Part shown: positions 61,022-64,000 of the stretch, one piece after another
How the letters are laid out: every line of letters begins with the position of its first letter
Numbering within the stretch: position 1 is the stretch's first letter
Source: CAZSBB01 sp964605235
GTDB lineage: Bacteria; Planctomycetota; Phycisphaerae; Phycisphaerales; Phycisphaeraceae
Reading direction: 5' to 3'
Assembly: GCA_964605235.1 (NCBI GenBank)
Contig: CAZSBB010000024.1
Span: forward strand, 1 to 64,000
DNA length: 64,000 nt
The notes under the pieces: generated by a model
The model's input: the letters and a program-made list of their open reading frames with translations, nothing else
Databases searched by the model: none
What the model was told of the DNA's origin: nothing
Translations under genes and position numbers: made by a program

Positions 61022-63274
61022 TCACGGTGCGGCGGGCGCCGGCGCGGCAGCAGGCGCAGCGCTGTCGGTCGGGGCCGGGGCCGGGGGCGGGGTTGGCTGA
61101 GGTTCATGGGCGAGCACCCAGCCGGACTTGGGCAGCAGGCCGGGCAGTTGTTTTTCGATGACGCCGAAGTACCAGCAGCCCAGCAGCGCCGCCGCGAGCA
61201 GAATGATGGCGATGAGCCAGTTCCGCCCGGCGTTGCTCTGGGCATAGGGATCGGTCAGGTCCCGATCGGCGCCGGCGGGGAGTTGCGCCATGGTGGTCAG
61301 CGAGCGGCCGAAGGGCAGGTTGATCCACGCCCGGGCATTGACCGCCCAGCCGTTGGCGTCGAGGATGGGCCCGATGCAGCGTTGCCGGAGCTTGAGCCAG
61401 GCGATGACCATGGATGGGCCGGAGATCACGAGGATGAGCGCCAGGACGCCCAGCGGCATCCAGATGCCCAGGCCGAAGAACGCTTCGAGCAACGCCCCCA
61501 GCGCTGCGGTGATGCCGCCGACCGCCACGCCGATCGCCGCGAGGGTGCCGATGTCGATCTTGGGTTTCTGTTCCGGCGCTTTGCCGGTGGTCGCGCTGGC
61601 GGCGGTGGTCTGGGCGGCGGTGGTGAGCTTGCCGGTGGCGGCAGTGTCGGCCGCGGCGGCGCGCTTGGCGATCATCTCCTGAATCCACCGGATCAGCTTC
61701 TTGTAAGGCGACCAGAACGCCTGGCGAATGCTGATGGGGTTCTCCACCACCTTGGTGATGGCGGCATCCCAGTCGCGTCCCTGGCGATCGTAGAAAATGC
61801 CGTTGCGGCCGACCGCCAGGTAATCGCTGTCGCCGGCGGTGAAGGCGGCGACGATGTTCATCTTCTCGCCGCTGCCGCGCCGCTGCAGGTCGCAATAGGC
61901 CAGGTAGGCGTTGCTCTGCCCGGCAAAACCGCTGTGTTTGCCCACGTCTTCCACGCGCACGCACAGGTCGCAGGCGCGCTGGTCAAGGTACAACCGCCCC
62001 GCCTGGAACACGGCCTTGTCCTGCCGACTGTAGAACTGGGCGAAGTTCACAAAGTTGCGCAGCAGCTTGACCAGATCGCGGTTGAACCGCGCCAGCTTGT
62101 CCACCGCCCCGATGGCGTCGATCTGCGGCTTAAGCGCCAGGTCCTGATCAATCAACGCCTGCAATTTCGCCTGCCCATCGCCCGCCAGCAGTTCCCGCGC
62201 GGCGGCGATGCCCAGCTTCTCCACCGCTCCGCCGGCTTTGGATTTCTCCCAGCTTTCGTAGGCTGCCAGCTTGCACTGGACTTCACCCCACTGGGCGGCG
62301 GTCAGCTCGGTCAGTTCACCCAGCAGCGGCTTGATGACCGATTCCCGCAGCGCGGCAATCGCGCCGGCCCACGCGGGGTTGAGCCCCTCCGTCAGCGGCA
62401 GCGGCGCGTCGGGAGCAATCTTCGCCAGGGGGAAATGGGCGACTTCCTCAGCGGTGATTTTCAGGTCCTGCGCCGCCAGCGCGAGGTACTCGCTTTCCTG
62501 CCGATTCAGCGCCGCCAGGGCGCGGGCATCGAATGCCGCCAGCCGGCAGCGGGCGAAGAAGTCGTCCACCTTGGCGCGGACCTTGTTGACCGTCGCCACC
62601 GCGCCGGGCGTGGCTTCACCCAGCGGCAGCAGGGTCGCCTGGTCGGCTTCACCCTTGGCCCACCAGTCGGAGAAAGCTTGCAGCTGGGCGTAGAAATCCT
62701 TGACCTTGGCGGCATTGATGCCGGGCTTGCCGCTGCGGTCAGTTTCCGCACCGAGACAATCGACGATCTGGCCGATCAGGGTCTTGACTGCTTCGTCGTC
62801 GGTGGCTTCGGCGGGGACCACGCCATCGCCGTTGAATCTGGTCTGGGCGAGAATGGCGACCTGGTTGGCGGTGTCTTCCACTTTGAGGGTGGTGTCACTG
62901 CCCCGGCCGAGGCTGCGCAGCACCTCCTGGGCGGACGCAAGCAGTTGCTGGCCTTCCGCGTCGGCGTCGTTGATGGCGCTCAGCGGCAGCGTGCCATCCA
63001 TCTTGAGCAGTTGCTCGGGGTCTTTGACCATCCGGCACGCCCACGCCACCGCCGCCAGCAGTTCCGGGGCGCGGATTCGGCCGTCTTTATCGGTGTCGAT
63101 CAGGTCCAGCGTGGCGTTGTCGAACTCCAGCCCGCGCGTGGGGCACGCCAGGGCGACCCACAGCTTCTGGTCCAGTTGGGCGAGATTCAGCAGGTCACTG
63201 CCGCGCCGGATCACGACCTGATCGAACCCGCCGGTGCGGAAGAAACGCCAACGATGCGCAGTTGCGGTGGACAT
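61022..63274 (-). CDS. Large membrane-anchored protein with EF-hand-like motif, unknown function
   Basis: A 750-residue protein. The N-terminal third contains one EF-hand-type calcium loop (DTDKDGRIRAPEL, about residues 60-72). A long helical region follows, then FYDRQGRDWDAAITKVVENPISIRQAFWSPYKKLIRWIQEM. Membrane helices lie near 580-640 and 690-710, and a Pro/Ala-rich tail ends it. Related hypothetical proteins occur in planctomycetes, but I know of no function. AGGGAAGGG stands just before the ATG at 63274. It is alone between the cupin and an AraC regulator on the same strand. Confidence 0.8.
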   Translation of the reverse strand: MSTATAHRWRFFRTGGFDQVVIRRGSDLLNLAQLDQKLWVALACPTRGLEFDNATLDLIDTDKDGRIRAPELLAAVAWACRMVKDPEQLLKMDGTLPLSAINDADAEGQQLLASAQEVLRSLGRGSDTTLKVEDTANQVAILAQTRFNGDGVVPAEATDDEAVKTLIGQIVDCLGAETDRSGKPGINAAKVKDFYAQLQAFSDWWAKGEADQATLLPLGEATPGAVATVNKVRAKVDDFFARCRLAAFDARALAALNRQESEYLALAAQDLKITAEEVAHFPLAKIAPDAPLPLTEGLNPAWAGAIAALRESVIKPLLGELTELTAAQWGEVQCKLAAYESWEKSKAGGAVEKLGIAAARELLAGDGQAKLQALIDQDLALKPQIDAIGAVDKLARFNRDLVKLLRNFVNFAQFYSRQDKAVFQAGRLYLDQRACDLCVRVEDVGKHSGFAGQSNAYLAYCDLQRRGSGEKMNIVAAFTAGDSDYLAVGRNGIFYDRQGRDWDAAITKVVENPISIRQAFWSPYKKLIRWIQEMIAKRAAAADTAATGKLTTAAQTTAASATTGKAPEQKPKIDIGTLAAIGVAVGGITAALGALLEAFFGLGIWMPLGVLALILVISGPSMVIAWLKLRQRCIGPILDANGWAVNARAWINLPFGRSLTTMAQLPAGADRDLTDPYAQSNAGRNWLIAIILLAAALLGCWYFGVIEKQLPGLLPKSGWVLAHEPQPTPPPAPAPTDSAAPAAAPAPAAP

Positions 63275-63352
63275 CCGATTCCCTTCCCTGTTCATTAGGA
63301 TCGCCCGAGGCACTACGGCGATACGGCGACAGATTACCAGATGATCGCCCGG

Positions 63353-64000
63353 CTAGACCCGGCGCGTGCGGCGGTAGCGGGCGGGGGAAACGCCCATGAT
63401 GCGGGTGAACGCCCGGGTGAAGTGAAACCGGTTGGCGAATCCGGTGGCGTCGGCGATGGCGTCGAGGCTGTCATCGCTGTCAAGCATGCGGCGCACGGCT
63501 TCCCCCAGCCGGCGCTCCAGGGCGTACCGCGCGGGCGTCTGGCCCATGGTCTGGCGAAACCGGCGGATGAACTGCGTCGTGCTCAGGTGGCACACCTGCG
63601 CCAGTTCATCGTTGGACGTCCGCTGCGCCAGGTGCGCTTCAATATGCCGGAGCGCCGGCCAAAGCGGGGTCTGCTCGTCCACCCCCTGCCGAAGCTGCCG
63701 CTGCGCCACCGGGTCCAACGTGGCGACCAGTTCCCCCAGCGCCGCGCCCGCCAACGCCTTGCCCAGCAGCAACCCCGTCACGGTTGAGCCCTGCGCCGTC
63801 AGCTCCGCGCGCAGCCGCTGCGTCAGCGCCCTGAGCACCGGCACGCTCGGGAGCGCCAGGGGACGCCCGAACCATTGACGCACGCGCTCGCCGCTGAGCC
63901 CGGTCCAGTCAAAGTGCAGGTAAAGATGCCCGACGGGGCGGGTGCAGTGGCAGTCGAACATGACCCACGCGGGAATCAGATGCACCCGGCGCGGCGTCAA
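63353..64000 (-). CDS. AraC-family transcriptional regulator (5' end beyond the window)
   Basis: At least 215 residues. The C-terminal double helix-turn-helix is complete: NDELAQVCHLSTTQFIRRFRQTMGQTPARYALERRLGEAVRRML, then DSLDAIADATGFANRFHFTRAFTRIMGVSPARYRR. The N-terminal part (VHLIPAWVMFDCHCTRPVGHLYLHFDW) looks like the end of a cupin-type ligand-binding domain, whose beginning lies past the edge. It probably regulates a carbohydrate locus outside the window. Confidence 0.88.
   Translation of the reverse strand: MTPRRVHLIPAWVMFDCHCTRPVGHLYLHFDWTGLSGERVRQWFGRPLALPSVPVLRALTQRLRAELTAQGSTVTGLLLGKALAGAALGELVATLDPVAQRQLRQGVDEQTPLWPALRHIEAHLAQRTSNDELAQVCHLSTTQFIRRFRQTMGQTPARYALERRLGEAVRRMLDSDDSLDAIADATGFANRFHFTRAFTRIMGVSPARYRRTRRV

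Noticed and set aside
61106..63298. About 730-codon plus-strand frame opposite the EF-hand protein
   Set aside because: Antisense shadow; the minus-strand gene has a strong ribosome binding site, an EF-hand loop and membrane helices.

Overview
The window looks like chromosomal DNA from a GC-rich planctomycete, most likely of the class Phycisphaerae. This rests on gene content, not on any rRNA gene (none is visible). It has three 'prepilin' proteins with an N-terminal FTLIELLVVISII signature and a late H/DG element, a VPEPAS-type PEP-CTERM protein, a sulfatase, several sugar-phosphate-isomerase TIM barrels, a DUF4838 protein, FHA proteins and flagellin. No phage, insertion sequence, CRISPR array, rRNA or tRNA is seen. 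The most conspicuous non-coding content is several families of dispersed palindromic repeats.

Layout. 0.1-6.4 kb: TIM-barrel protein, a membrane protein translationally coupled to a BtuF-like lipoprotein and a BtuC/FecCD permease, pyrF, and a lone LolD/MacB-type ATPase. 6.5-11.9 kb: sucC with a small partner gene, an amino-acid-type binding lipoprotein, a NifA-like sigma-54 activator and an unknown lipoprotein. 12-15.6 kb: a glycosidase-like TIM barrel and flagellin with a sigma-28-like promoter and a good terminator. 15.6-25.1 kb: an MFS-acyltransferase fusion, sugar isomerase, NfeD, PIG-L deacetylase, GH20-like enzyme, agmatine deiminase, a putative PD-(D/E)XK protein and a sulfatase. 25-29.9 kb: PEP-CTERM protein, an MnmE-like GTPase, pyrE, a membrane protein, and a prepilin-like protein behind a promoter with a Fur-like palindrome.

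30.0-36.5 kb is the most striking region. It is a single-direction operon encoding a YukD-like ubiquitin-like protein ending in Gly, an E1-like enzyme, a membrane-anchored JAMM/JAB protease, a polytopic FHA protein, an FHA/zinc-ribbon/RING-like/transmembrane protein (candidate E3) and a zinc-ribbon-fused E2 with its HPN motif and cysteine intact. Together these make a complete prokaryotic ubiquitin-like conjugation and deconjugation pathway placed at the membrane. Systems of this general type have been predicted by comparative genomics; I know of no functional description of this architecture.

36.5-48 kb: a three-copy 145-bp repeat, a diaminopentanoate-dehydrogenase-like protein, an alpha/beta hydrolase, and a carbohydrate locus (GH4, LacI regulator, LamG-like protein, two prepilin-like proteins, DUF4838 protein, Gfo/Idh/MocA oxidoreductase). 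48.2-55.0 kb (minus strand): bioB, then six tightly overlapping genes for a GcvH-like lipoyl protein, an HdrA-like small Fe-S protein, a 2x[4Fe-4S] ferredoxin-like protein, a radical SAM enzyme, a DUF116-polyprenyl-synthase fusion and a prenyltransferase-like toroid protein. This is a second candidate uncharacterised pathway, linking lipoyl and Fe-S redox to isoprenoids. 55-64 kb: small membrane proteins, a carbon-nitrogen hydrolase, aconitase, a cupin, a large EF-hand membrane protein and an AraC regulator cut by the window edge.
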